Of a stretch of 64,000 bases of DNA, positions 45,050 through 54,964 are shown in pieces (within the stretch, counting starts at the first letter, position 1; each line of letters opens with the position of its first letter). The notes beneath the pieces were generated by a model, which saw nothing but the letters and a program-made list of their open reading frames with translations, had not been told where the DNA came from and ran no database searches. Position numbers and translations under genes: made by a program. This DNA is from Sphingopyxis sp. H050 (GTDB lineage Bacteria > Pseudomonadota > Alphaproteobacteria > Sphingomonadales > Sphingomonadaceae), in NCBI RefSeq assembly GCF_001468265.1, contig NZ_LNRZ01000008.1, positions 62,001 to 126,000 on the forward strand, written 5' to 3'.

Positions 45050-47742
45050 GGCTTGGTCTCCTGCTGCGGCGGACGAATCGCGGCCCACCAGTCGGCGATG
45101 TCCTGCCGCGCCGCGTCATGCGCGGCAAGCAGTTGCGGCCAGCCAGGTTCGCCGCAGGCGCTCGCGACAAGCTGGCGCGCCGCCGCCGTCGCGGGCTCGC
45201 CGTCGGGCGCGGTCAGGCGCAGCATGACGAGCATGCGGCCGAGCAACCCATGGGCATCGCAGATCTCCGCGGGCGCAAGGCCTTCGACCCGCAGGCAGGC
45301 GAGCGCGGAGCCGATATTGGGGTCGTGGCATTTGCCGCTGGCCAGCTGGGTCACCTGCATCGCGAATTCGAGATCGACAAGCCCGCCCGGTCCGCCCTTG
45401 ACGTCGAGCGGTCCTTGCGGCGGCTTGTGCGCGGCGATCTTGTCGCGCATTTCTGCGGCGTCCGCGGCCAGTTTCACCGGCTCGCGCGGCGCGGCGAGCA
45501 GGTCGTCGATGATCCGGTGGACCCCGGTCGTGGCCGCCAACGATCCATAGACCGGCCGCGCGCGCAGCAGCGCCATATGCTCCCACGTCCACGCATCCTC
45601 GCGCTGATAGCGCTCGAAGCTGTCGAGCGTGACCACGAGCGGGCCCTGCGCACCCTGCGGCCGGAGACGCGTGTCGACGTCGTACAGCTTGCCCGCCGCA
45701 GTCGGCGCCGACATCGCCGCGGTCACGCGCTGCGCCAGGCGATTGTAATAGGTCGTCGCGCCAAGCGGACGCGGGCCATCGGACTCGGCCAGATGGTCGC
45801 CGGTGAAGAGATAGATGAGGTCGAGGTCCGACGCATGGGTCAGCGCGCGCCCGCCGAAGCGCCCGAGCGCAAGCACGACCAGTTCGCTGTCGGGAACCCG
45901 TCCATGCGCGGCCACAAATTCCGCTACGGTGGCATCGGCCAGCACCTGCAACGCCGCCTCGGCGAGTTCGGAATAGCCGCACGCGACCGTCATCGGGTCG
46001 CTCGCCCCCGCGATCAGCTGGACGCCATATGCGAAGCGCCGCTCGCCGACGCGGTCGCGCACGCGGTCGAGCAGGCGCTCGTAATCGAGCCCCGACAATC
46101 CCGGCGCCCATTCGGACAAAAGTTCGGCCTTGGTCGCGGGCGCCTCGAACGCACGCTTGTCGATCAGCCCCTCGATCAGCTCGACCCGCGCGCCGAGCGC
46201 GTCGGCGAGCGTCGGGGCGAGCGACAGGATGCGTGTCGCGATCTTCGCGAGCTCGGGCTGCGCCGCGAGCAGGTGGAAGAAATTGATCGCGCTTGGCAGA
46301 CCCGCCACCAGCTTGTCGAAGCGCAGCAGCGTCGCCTGCGGATCGGGCGCGGCACCGATCGCCTGCATCAGCCCCGGCAGCACGGTTTCGAGCGCGTCGA
46401 GCGCCGCCGGACTGCGCAATGCGCGCAGCTGGCCGCTGCGCCACTCCGCGATCGTGCGGAGCGCGGCGTCGGGCGGATCGAAACCCGCCGCGACCAGCGC
46501 GCCCGCCAGCTCGCCCTCATCGCGCGGCAGACCGGCGGTCGTCGCACGCTCGACGACGAGCTGGTCGTAACAGGCGGCAACATCGGCGGTGACCGGCTCA
46601 AGCGCAGCAAGCAGGGCAGCCCCGTCGGCAAGCCCATCGAGCCGCGTGACCGCGTCGAGCGCGGCCGGCTGCGTCGGCAGGCAGTGCGTCTGCTGGTCCT
46701 CGATCATCTGCAGCCGGTGCTCGATCCGCCGCAAAGTCGCATAATGGCCGGTCAGTCGCTCGGCGACCGCGCCATCGATCCGTCCCGCCCTGGCGAGCGC
46801 GGCGAGCGCATCGACCGTCGCGGGCGGACGCAGCGAGGGATCGCGGCCGCCATAGATGAGCTGGTGAACCTGCGCGAAAAACTCGATCTCGCGGATACCG
46901 CCGCGCCCGCGCTTCAGATCATAGCCGGGGCCGAAGGCCTGGCCTTGCGAGAAATGATCGCGGATGCGATCGCTCATCGCGCCGATTTCCTTGAGTTGCC
47001 GGAAATCGAGGCTGCGGCGCCAGATGAAGGGCTGGATCGCGGCGAGGAAATTTCCGCCAAGCACGCGGTCCCCTGCCGACGCGCGTGAGCGGATGAACGC
47101 CGCCTGCTCCCAAGCGAGCGCTTCGGATTCATAATAGGAGATCGCCGCGCTTGCGGGCAGCACGATCGGCGTCACCTCGGGATGCGGGCGGAGGCGCAGG
47201 TCGACGCGCAGCACATGCCCGTCGCCGGTGCGCGCCGACAGAATCTCGACCATCCTGCGTGCAATCCGCACCGCCGCCTCGTCGGGATCGTCGCGCGAAC
47301 GGCGCGGCAGCGTCTCGGGATCGAAGATCAGGATCGGGTCGATGTCCGACGAATAGTTGAGCTCATGGCTGCCGAGCTTGCCGAGCGCGATCACCGCGAG
47401 CCCGCGGGGCGCCTCGTCGGGCACGCGTTCGGCAAAGGCCGCCGTGAGCGCCGCATCGCACGCCTGATCGGCAAACGCCGTGAGCAGCCGCGTCGTCGTC
47501 GCAACATCATGCTCGCCCGACAGGTCGCCGAGGGCGAGCAGCAGTGCGGTCCGTCCGCGCCAGTGGCGTAGTGCGCGCATGATGTCGTCATCGACGGGAG
47601 GCGGTACGACCGCCGCCAGCGCCGCGTCGGTCCCGTCGCGCAGGAAAAGCGCGACATCATCGGGATGGATTTCGGCGAGCCGCGCGAGGAACGGCGCGTT
47701 GGCGGTCAGGCGATCGAGCGCGGACTGGCGGTGGAACGTCAT
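45046..47742 (-). CDS. glnE: Bifunctional glutamine-synthetase adenylyltransferase/deadenylase
   Basis: 898 residues, close to other alphaproteobacterial GlnE. Two nucleotidyltransferase domains are visible. The N-terminal adenylyl-removing one is LGKLGSHELNYSSDIDPILIFDPE. The C-terminal adenylyl-transferring one is LGRFGGRALTHASDLDLIYLF, with VDTRLRPQGAQGPLV. A helical linker with a GlnD-like PII-linked region lies between them. It tunes glutamine synthetase activity to nitrogen state. First gene of glnE-bcp-DUF455. Confidence 0.95.
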   Translation of the reverse strand: MTFHRQSALDRLTANAPFLARLAEIHPDDVALFLRDGTDAALAAVVPPPVDDDIMRALRHWRGRTALLLALGDLSGEHDVATTTRLLTAFADQACDAALTAAFAERVPDEAPRGLAVIALGKLGSHELNYSSDIDPILIFDPETLPRRSRDDPDEAAVRIARRMVEILSARTGDGHVLRVDLRLRPHPEVTPIVLPASAAISYYESEALAWEQAAFIRSRASAGDRVLGGNFLAAIQPFIWRRSLDFRQLKEIGAMSDRIRDHFSQGQAFGPGYDLKRGRGGIREIEFFAQVHQLIYGGRDPSLRPPATVDALAALARAGRIDGAVAERLTGHYATLRRIEHRLQMIEDQQTHCLPTQPAALDAVTRLDGLADGAALLAALEPVTADVAACYDQLVVERATTAGLPRDEGELAGALVAAGFDPPDAALRTIAEWRSGQLRALRSPAALDALETVLPGLMQAIGAAPDPQATLLRFDKLVAGLPSAINFFHLLAAQPELAKIATRILSLAPTLADALGARVELIEGLIDKRAFEAPATKAELLSEWAPGLSGLDYERLLDRVRDRVGERRFAYGVQLIAGASDPMTVACGYSELAEAALQVLADATVAEFVAAHGRVPDSELVVLALGRFGGRALTHASDLDLIYLFTGDHLAESDGPRPLGATTYYNRLAQRVTAAMSAPTAAGKLYDVDTRLRPQGAQGPLVVTLDSFERYQREDAWTWEHMALLRARPVYGSLAATTGVHRIIDDLLAAPREPVKLAADAAEMRDKIAAHKPPQGPLDVKGGPGGLVDLEFAMQVTQLASGKCHDPNIGSALACLRVEGLAPAEICDAHGLLGRMLVMLRLTAPDGEPATAAARQLVASACGEPGWPQLLAAHDAARQDIADWWAAIRPPQQETKP

Positions 47743-47793
47743 TATGGCTGGCTATCGCGCGCTACGGGATGCGAGGCAAGGCGATTGGGCACC

Positions 47794-47906
47794 GTCGCCC
47801 CCGCGAAGGCGGGGGGCCGCAGTCGGTTTACGCAACGATGTAGAGCAAGGCAGCTAGCGGCCGTGACGGGAGGCGCGTGACTCCCGTCACCCTTCGCGGG
47901 GGCGAC
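47794..47906. repeat. REP inverted pair (gtcgcccccgcgaagg)
   Basis: gtcgcccccgcgaagg (47794-47809) is perfectly inverted at 47891-47906. The spacer holds further palindromic runs. It fills the gap between glnE's upstream side and phyR's 3' end; no gene is present. Confidence 0.7.
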
Positions 47907-47908
47907 GC

Positions 47909-48703
47909 TTACGCCGGAACGGTGCTTTCGTCGAAGAACAGCACCTGCGAGATGGCGGCGCGCAGGGTCGCGGGCTGATAGGGCTTGGTCAACAGAAAAG
48001 CCGGCTCGGGCCGGTCGCCGGTCAGCAGTCGCTCGGGGAACGCAGTAATGAAGATGACCGGCAGCTTCACTGCGGACAGGATTTCCTGGACCGCCTCGAT
48101 CCCCGAGCTGTTGTCGGCGAGCTGGATATCGGCGAGCACGAGGCCCGGCTGATGCTTCTGCGCCTCGGCGACGGCCTCGGCATGCGTGGTCGCGACCGCG
48201 ACGACATCGTGGCCGAGATCGCGGACGATCATCTCGATATCCATCGCGATGATCGGTTCGTCCTCGATGATCAGGATGCGCGCGCGCGTCTGGCGGTCGA
48301 TCTCGTCGGTCGCGTCGTGGATCAGTTTCTCGACCTCGCCCGCGTCGCGGCCGATGATGCGGCCGGCGTCTTCGGCACTGAAACCCTCGACAGCGGTGAG
48401 CAGCAGCGCTTGCCGCGCGAGCGAAGGAATGCGGCGCAGCCGTGCGTCGGCAATCGCGATTTCCGGCGCGACCGTTTCCTCGGCGTTCGCGGCCCCAGCC
48501 GTGACAAGACCGAAATTGTCATGGACCATGCGATAGAGCTGGATGCGCAGATCATGGCCGGTATCGACCGCATCGGGATTGGCGACGAGGGTTTCGAGAA
48601 GGCGGGCAACCAGCGCGTCACCGCTGTGCTGGCTTCCCGAAATCGCACGGCCGTAACGACGAAGATAGGGAAGATGCGGCGCAATCGCCTGACCCAATGA
48701 CAT
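47909..48703 (-). CDS. phyR: General stress response regulator PhyR (sigma-like + receiver)
   Basis: 264 residues. The N-terminal half is an ECF sigma-factor-like domain (about 1-135: YLRRYGRAISGSQHSGDALVARLLETL, RQALLLTAVEGFSAEDAGRIIGRDAGEVEKLI). The C-terminal half is a receiver (about 140-262) with acidic pocket IIEDEP and phospho-acceptor Asp in GLVLADIQLAD. On phosphorylation PhyR binds NepR and frees the EcfG sigma factor. It is divergent from nepR with 199 bases between starts. Neither ecfG nor a PhyR kinase gene is adjacent. Confidence 0.95.
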   Translation of the reverse strand: MSLGQAIAPHLPYLRRYGRAISGSQHSGDALVARLLETLVANPDAVDTGHDLRIQLYRMVHDNFGLVTAGAANAEETVAPEIAIADARLRRIPSLARQALLLTAVEGFSAEDAGRIIGRDAGEVEKLIHDATDEIDRQTRARILIIEDEPIIAMDIEMIVRDLGHDVVAVATTHAEAVAEAQKHQPGLVLADIQLADNSSGIEAVQEILSAVKLPVIFITAFPERLLTGDRPEPAFLLTKPYQPATLRAAISQVLFFDESTVPA

Positions 48704-48793
48704 AGAAAACCCTCCTCAGGCGAGTCGGAACCCGCGGATAAATGCGAAGCACGGCAAGAATCCTGCCGCTCTCCGACATAATTTCACCCAATG

Positions 48794-48820
48794 GGAACGA
48801 TTCAAGCGCAAAATAGTTTC
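48794..48820. promoter_or_regulatory. Overlapping divergent EcfG-type promoters of phyR and nepR
   Basis: Plus strand (towards nepR): GGAAC at 48794-48798, 16 bases, AGTT at 48815-48818 (consensus GGAAC-N16/17-CGTT). Minus strand (towards phyR): GAAAC at 48820-48816, 16 bases, CGTT at 48799-48796. The two signals share the same 27 bases, so the sigma factor could face either way. This fits autoregulation of the stress module. Confidence 0.65.
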
Positions 48821-48902
48821 CTATCGAACGAACAAAAGGCGCATTGCGCTTTGGTTTATGCACGGTTAGCACAAGGCCCCATGTCCAAGGGATGCGAAAA
48901 AT

Positions 48903-49073
48903 ATGACGTCTGAATCCGGCTCGCCGCCTGCGAAAACAGCCGGAAAGGACGCGGAAAAGAAACTTCCCGGGAAGGGGCAGGACGTGAATGGCGCCCTGCG
49001 CCGCGCTTATGAGTCCGCGGTAGACGAGACGATCCCGCAGTCGATGCTCGACCTGCTCAACAAGCTCAGCTGA
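48903..49073 (+). CDS. nepR: Anti-sigma factor NepR
   Basis: A 56-residue protein, easily missed because of its size. The N-terminal half is Lys/Ser/Pro/Gly-rich and probably disordered. The C-terminal half, GALRRAYESAVDETIPQSMLDLLNKLS, matches the NepR core: helix 1 LR..YE..V.E.IP followed by helix 2 with LDLL.KL. NepR sequesters EcfG and is itself bound by phosphorylated PhyR, encoded divergently. In most alphaproteobacteria ecfG follows nepR; here the convergent tgt gene begins at the very next base, so the sigma factor gene must be elsewhere. Confidence 0.85.
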   Translation: MTSESGSPPAKTAGKDAEKKLPGKGQDVNGALRRAYESAVDETIPQSMLDLLNKLS

Positions 49074-50207
<1,134 letters not shown>

Positions 50208-50244
50208 CTATGGCCGTGCGCGCGCCAAAAGTCGAGGTTCGGCG

Positions 50245-50733
50245 CTACGCCCGCTCTTCCTCGCTCGACGGCTCTTCCTCAGCCGCCTTCGCTTTCTCTT
50301 TCGGCTTTTCCTTCTCGAAGATCTTGACGAGCTCGCGCTTCTTCGCGTCCGAAAGCCCCTTTTCGGCGACCGGGAACATCTCTTCCTCCTCCTCGTCGAT
50401 ATGGTGGAGGTAGCGCTCCTTCATGGTGCGAAAACGCGTCAGCCAGCCGGTCGAGGCGAAGTCCATTTCGTAGAGTTCGGTCAGGAAATCCTCGATCTCC
50501 TTATGCTCGGCGACGCTGTGCTGCGCTTCGTCGCGAAGGTCGGGATCGGCGAGCATCGTCGCATAGAGCGACATCTCTTCCGACGCCGCATGCGCGGTCA
50601 CCTCGACGCGGAACGCCTCGAACAGATTTCGGCGCTCGTCGCTGTCGCCCTGCGTCTGGTCGATCCGGTCGAGCAGGTCGCGGTGGCGGTCGTGGTCGGC
50701 CTTGAGCCGCGCGAAGATTTTGGTTTCTGCCAT
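50245..50733 (-). CDS. Hemerythrin domain protein
   Basis: 162 residues. Hemerythrin/HHE ligands: LKADHDRHRDLLDRI (HxxxH-type), VTAHAASEEMSLY (HxxxE), VAEHKEIEDFL and YLHHIDEEEEEMFPVAEK. The C-terminus is an unusual Lys/Glu-rich tail (EKEKPKEKAKAAEEE). The four-helix bundle should bind a di-iron centre for O2, NO or iron storage and sensing. The ATG at 50733 is preceded by a purine-rich site (ggagg) at a suitable distance. Confidence 0.85.
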   Translation of the reverse strand: MAETKIFARLKADHDRHRDLLDRIDQTQGDSDERRNLFEAFRVEVTAHAASEEMSLYATMLADPDLRDEAQHSVAEHKEIEDFLTELYEMDFASTGWLTRFRTMKERYLHHIDEEEEEMFPVAEKGLSDAKKRELVKIFEKEKPKEKAKAAEEEPSSEEERA

Positions 50734-50793
50734 GAAAGCCTCCGTCAGATTGGTCGGAGGAGAGAACGGATCAACGCGCCGGCGGTTCCCGCG

Positions 50794-52995
50794 TCAGGCG
50801 GGCTTCCAGTCGCTCGTCGTCGTGAAGGCGGGCAGCGCTATCTGCGATCCCGACTGCTGCGCCGCCGCGGCGATCAGATAGGGCGAGACGCGGTGGCGCG
50901 TGCAGAGGCCGCCATTGCCGTCGCTGACCAGCGACTGTTCGAACTGCACCCCCTGCTGGTGGTTCATCGAGCGCCGCACGGTGGCGGTCACCAGCTGGCC
51001 CTCGCCGAAATCGATCACGAACTGGGTGCCGACGGGCACGTCCAATATGCCCTCGATGAAGGCGCCGGTGGCCGAGAGGTTACGGATCACCACCGAATAG
51101 CGATGGTTGCCATGCACCGCGCCAACCTTGCGAAACAGCGAGAAGCGGTCGTTGCGCTGCTTGGCGGGACCTGCGGGCTTGATCGTCCACGATCCCGCGT
51201 CGGCATGTTCGATCAGCTCGTTCTGGGACACGGGCTTGCTGTAAACATAGCCCTGCACATGGCTGACGTTCAGCTTGCGGATCAGGTCGAGCTGATCGAG
51301 CGATTCGATCCCTTCGGCGGTGGTTTCCATCTCCAGCGCCTCTGCCAGCGCGACGATCGCCGCGATGATCGCGCCGTTGCGCGATCCGGGCACGGTCGCG
51401 CCGCGCACGAAGCTCTGGTCGATCTTGATCTTGTCGAACGGCGCCGATTGCAGATAGCCGAGCGACGAATAGCCGGTGCCGAAATCGTCGAGCGCCAGGC
51501 GGACGCCGAGACCCTTCAACGCCTTGAACATCTGCGCCGTTTCCTTCGAATCGGCGAGGAAGACGCTCTCGGTAATCTCGAGCTCCAGCCGGTCGGCGGG
51601 CAATCCCGTCGTCGCGAGCGCATTGGCCACGACCTTGGGCAAATCGGCATTGGCGAACTGGATCGGCGAGACATTGACCGCAACGCGCAGGTCGCCCGGC
51701 CAACGCACCGCATCCTCGCACGCCTTGCGCAGCACCCATTCGCCGAGCGGCCAGATCAGATTGGCTTCTTCGGCGATCGGGATGAAAAGCCCGGGCGAGA
51801 TCACGCCGCGGTCAGGGTGCGTCCAGCGGATAAGCGCCTCGACGCCGGTAACGGTGTTCGACTTGGCGTTGACGACGGGCTGGTACGACAGCTCCATCTC
51901 GCCGCGCGCAAGCGCGTCGCGCAGATCCTCCTCCAGCACGCGGCGGTCTTCGGCCGATTGGTGCAGGTCGCTGGAATAGAAACTGAAACGCCCGCGGCCG
52001 TTGCCCTTGGCAGCGTAAAGCGCGAGGTCGGCGTTGCGGACCAGGTCGTCGCTTGTCTGCCCGTCGAAGGGCGCGATCGCGACGCCGACCGACACGCCGA
52101 TGATGCAGCGGCTGCCCTCGACCGAATAGGGCTGCGACAGGCTGTTGATGATGTCGGAGGCCATGTCGCCGAGCCGGCCGCGGTCCTCGATATCGGGAAG
52201 GATGATCTGGAACTCGTCGCCGCCGAGCCGGCTGACCATTTCCTTGTCGCGGACGATCTTGAGCAGGCGCTCGGCGACCTGCTTCAACAATGCATCTCCC
52301 GCGGGGTGGCCCAGCGTATCGTTGACCTGCTTGAAGCGGTCGAGGTCGAGCAGCATGATCGCGCAGCTGCGTTGCTGCTGCGCAAAGGCGCTGAGCGTCG
52401 TGTCGAGCTTTTTCGAGATGTTGAAGCGGTTAGCGAGGCCGGTCAGCGAATCATACATCGCCAGCCGCGAAGCGTCCTCGGCCGAACGGCGATGCGCGGT
52501 GATATCGGTGCCGCTGCCGCGCCAGCCGCCAAGCCTGCCGTTCGCGTCGAAATGCGGCGACCCGGAGATCGCCCACCAGCGGTCGTCGCCCTCGAACGCG
52601 CTGCGCAGCGGCAACTCGTCGAACTTCGACTGCTTGGTCATCAGGAAGGGCAAGGTGCGCTGGCGTTCGCCGTGGCTGTCGACCGGCAAAAACAGCTCGG
52701 TGAAGGCGGTGCCGACAAGCTCGTTCGCCGACCGCCCCATCAGCTTTGCAACAGTATCAGTGATATAGGTGATGCGGCCGTTGGCATCTGTCGCCCAAAA
52801 CCAGCCGCGGCCGCTTTCCTCGTAATTCTGGAGAAGCAGCAGCGCGTCGCGGGTGTGCAGATTGACCGGCGGCGACGCGTCGCCCCGCTGACGCGACATC
52901 CGCGATCCGAACTTGCCGAAAAAGCCGCGCGAGCCCTCATCGGCCGCGCCCTCTTCCCGGTCGTCGGAAATGGTCCGCGATGGCATGTCCATCAA
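50794..52995 (-). CDS. PAS-GGDEF-EAL-PilZ cyclic-di-GMP protein
   Basis: 733 residues without membrane segments. A PAS domain (about 55-165) precedes GGDEF (about 170-335) with intact active site RLGGDEFQI. EAL (about 345-600) follows, with GVEALIRW, AVNVSPIQFAN, LEITESVF, LDDFGTGYSSLGYL, KIDQSFV and EGIES. All catalytic acidic residues of EAL appear intact. A PilZ-like domain (about 620-715, RYSVVIRNLSATGAFIEG) ends the chain, although the canonical RxxxR and D/NxSxxG are partly altered. The protein could make or degrade c-di-GMP and sense it through PilZ. Confidence 0.9.
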   Translation of the reverse strand: MMDMPSRTISDDREEGAADEGSRGFFGKFGSRMSRQRGDASPPVNLHTRDALLLLQNYEESGRGWFWATDANGRITYITDTVAKLMGRSANELVGTAFTELFLPVDSHGERQRTLPFLMTKQSKFDELPLRSAFEGDDRWWAISGSPHFDANGRLGGWRGSGTDITAHRRSAEDASRLAMYDSLTGLANRFNISKKLDTTLSAFAQQQRSCAIMLLDLDRFKQVNDTLGHPAGDALLKQVAERLLKIVRDKEMVSRLGGDEFQIILPDIEDRGRLGDMASDIINSLSQPYSVEGSRCIIGVSVGVAIAPFDGQTSDDLVRNADLALYAAKGNGRGRFSFYSSDLHQSAEDRRVLEEDLRDALARGEMELSYQPVVNAKSNTVTGVEALIRWTHPDRGVISPGLFIPIAEEANLIWPLGEWVLRKACEDAVRWPGDLRVAVNVSPIQFANADLPKVVANALATTGLPADRLELEITESVFLADSKETAQMFKALKGLGVRLALDDFGTGYSSLGYLQSAPFDKIKIDQSFVRGATVPGSRNGAIIAAIVALAEALEMETTAEGIESLDQLDLIRKLNVSHVQGYVYSKPVSQNELIEHADAGSWTIKPAGPAKQRNDRFSLFRKVGAVHGNHRYSVVIRNLSATGAFIEGILDVPVGTQFVIDFGEGQLVTATVRRSMNHQQGVQFEQSLVSDGNGGLCTRHRVSPYLIAAAAQQSGSQIALPAFTTTSDWKPA

Positions 52996-53185
52996 TGAAA
53001 CCTTACTGGCCCCCTAATCCTGAAATCCGCAATGCCCGCAATGCCTTGCGATATTGTAAATTTTCCCAAGCGCAGGCGGCGACCTGTCTCATTTGGGGAT
53101 CGGGCGCAGCGGCGAGAATCGAACCCCGCGACCCGATGTGGAGCAGCACAAGGTAAACGGCGTGGAATCTCCGGATTGTGACGTT

Positions 53186-54922
53186 ATGGCAGTCGGCGGC
53201 GCGAAGGGGCGCGCCGCATCCGGGGCTAGCGAATTGCAACGACCGACCGCGCGAAGCTTGATCAAGACAGCGCTCATCGTGGCCGCGCTGGCCTTCGAAA
53301 CCCCGGCGATCTGGGCCCGCATCGCCATGCTCGGGGTGACCCCCGGGCTGCCTGTCTATATCGGCCTTTATGTCTTCCTCGCCCTTTGCCTGGGCGGCGC
53401 GGCGATGATCCGCCAGCCGGTTTTTCGCTGGGGATGGGCAATCCTTTTTGCCGCGGCGACGATTTTGCTCGGCAGCTTTCAAACCGCCGCCGCCGATGCG
53501 ATGAGCTATGAGACCTTCATCTCGATGCTCCAGTCCGCGGGCTTCATCGACGATGCCCTCGCGCAATATCGCGGGCCGATCGCCTGGGCGTCGGCGAATG
53601 CCCTGCTTCTGCTCGTCGGCATAGGGCTGAAGCCGGCATCGCGCCGGCTGCCCGGGATCCTCGCTGGATCGGCCCCCTTTCTCGGCCTTGCCCTCCTCTC
53701 CACGCTGCTCTTTTTCCGCGGCGGTGAGGGCGGGCGCGGACTGCCGAGTGCGTGGGTCGGGTCAGCCTATTCGGTGCTTTATGGCTTCGAAAGCATCACC
53801 CGGTCCGTCGGTCCGCGCCAGCCGGTGCGGATCGCGCGGACGCGGCCCCCCGCCTATCGCGATATCGTCCTGATCATCGACGAGAGCATCGCCGCGCGTT
53901 ACCTCGACATCAATGACCCACAGGGTGTGCGGTCCGGCCTCGCCTCACCGCCCTCCGGCCTGTCGGTCGCCAATTTCGGGATCGCGGCTTCGATCACCGA
54001 TTGCAGCTTCGGCAGCAACATGACGCTCCGCCACGGCGGCACACGAGCCGCGTACAATCGGATAAACGCCACCGGACCGTCTATCTTTGCCTATGCGAAA
54101 GCTGCGGGATTCCGCACGGTTTATGTCGATGCCCAGCGCACCGGCGGCGCGTTCCAGAACGGCATGGACGACGCCGAGCGCGGTTCGATCGATCATTTCA
54201 TCCAGTTCGACGACACACCCGCGGCGAACCGCGACATGGCCGCGGCCGGCGCCGTGATCGACGCGCTGGCCAACGACCGGCGCGAATTCATCTTGGTCAA
54301 CAAAATGGGCGCCCATTTTCCGATTGCGGACAAATTCCCCGATACGGCCGCCCCCTATCAGCCCACGCTGCCCCGCGGCCTTTCGGCCGATGTCGCCGAA
54401 ATGCAGCTTCCCGAAAACCTCTACAGCGGGGCCGAGAATTGGCGGCTCTATCGCAATTCCTATCGCAACACGGTGGCGTGGACGGTCGGCGGCTTTTTCG
54501 ATCGGCTTTTCGCGCATGCCCGGCTCCGCGACGCGCTCATCATTTACACCTCCGACCACGGGCAAAAGCTCCACGAGCGCGGCGATTCAGGGACGACAAC
54601 GCACTGCAGCGTCGTGCCTGTCGCGGAGGAAGGCGCAGTACCTCTGGTCGCGATCGATGCCTCGGGGCGCTGGCAGGCCGCGGCGAAGCGGCATTTCGAT
54701 GCATCGAGCCATTATCGCATCTTCCCGACCTTGCTCGCTGCGATGGGCTATGATCCGGTCGCCGTGCGGCGGAGCTATGGCGAAGCGCTCGATTCCACCG
54801 CACCCGATCCGGCGACGTTCAACGGCCTGTTCAACGCGCGCCTCGGCCGCCAGCCGATGTGGGTGGGGGTTCGCCGCGCCGCGCTGCCGGCCCCGCCCGC
54901 CAGCGACATCGCCGCGCGCTGA
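53186..54922 (+). CDS. Sulfatase-like membrane enzyme (alkaline phosphatase superfamily)
   Basis: 578 residues from the ATG at 53186; an upstream in-frame ATG at 53093 adds an N-terminus with no hydrophobic character. About five membrane segments occupy 20-200. A periplasmic domain follows with DIVLIIDESIAARYLD (metal Asp/Glu), TDCSFGSNMTLRHGGT at the nucleophile region, and IIYTSDHGQKLHERGD. These are features of phosphoethanolamine-transferase or sulfatase-type enzymes. The nucleophile is probably the Ser/Thr in this stretch. Next to a flippase and a glycosyltransferase-like gene, it may decorate surface glycans or lipids; the added group is unknown. Confidence 0.75.
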   Translation: MAVGGAKGRAASGASELQRPTARSLIKTALIVAALAFETPAIWARIAMLGVTPGLPVYIGLYVFLALCLGGAAMIRQPVFRWGWAILFAAATILLGSFQTAAADAMSYETFISMLQSAGFIDDALAQYRGPIAWASANALLLLVGIGLKPASRRLPGILAGSAPFLGLALLSTLLFFRGGEGGRGLPSAWVGSAYSVLYGFESITRSVGPRQPVRIARTRPPAYRDIVLIIDESIAARYLDINDPQGVRSGLASPPSGLSVANFGIAASITDCSFGSNMTLRHGGTRAAYNRINATGPSIFAYAKAAGFRTVYVDAQRTGGAFQNGMDDAERGSIDHFIQFDDTPAANRDMAAAGAVIDALANDRREFILVNKMGAHFPIADKFPDTAAPYQPTLPRGLSADVAEMQLPENLYSGAENWRLYRNSYRNTVAWTVGGFFDRLFAHARLRDALIIYTSDHGQKLHERGDSGTTTHCSVVPVAEEGAVPLVAIDASGRWQAAAKRHFDASSHYRIFPTLLAAMGYDPVAVRRSYGEALDSTAPDPATFNGLFNARLGRQPMWVGVRRAALPAPPASDIAAR

Positions 54923-54964
54923 GCGGCAATTCTTTCCCAACGAATCTATGCTAGGCCCGCCGCC

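Noticed and set aside
45118..47088. A 656-codon plus-strand frame opposite glnE
   Set aside because: glnE has both catalytic domains intact on the minus strand; this is its complement.
48618..48872. An 84-codon minus-strand frame across the phyR promoter
   Set aside because: It overlaps the phyR start out of frame, has no Shine-Dalgarno and covers the EcfG promoter region.
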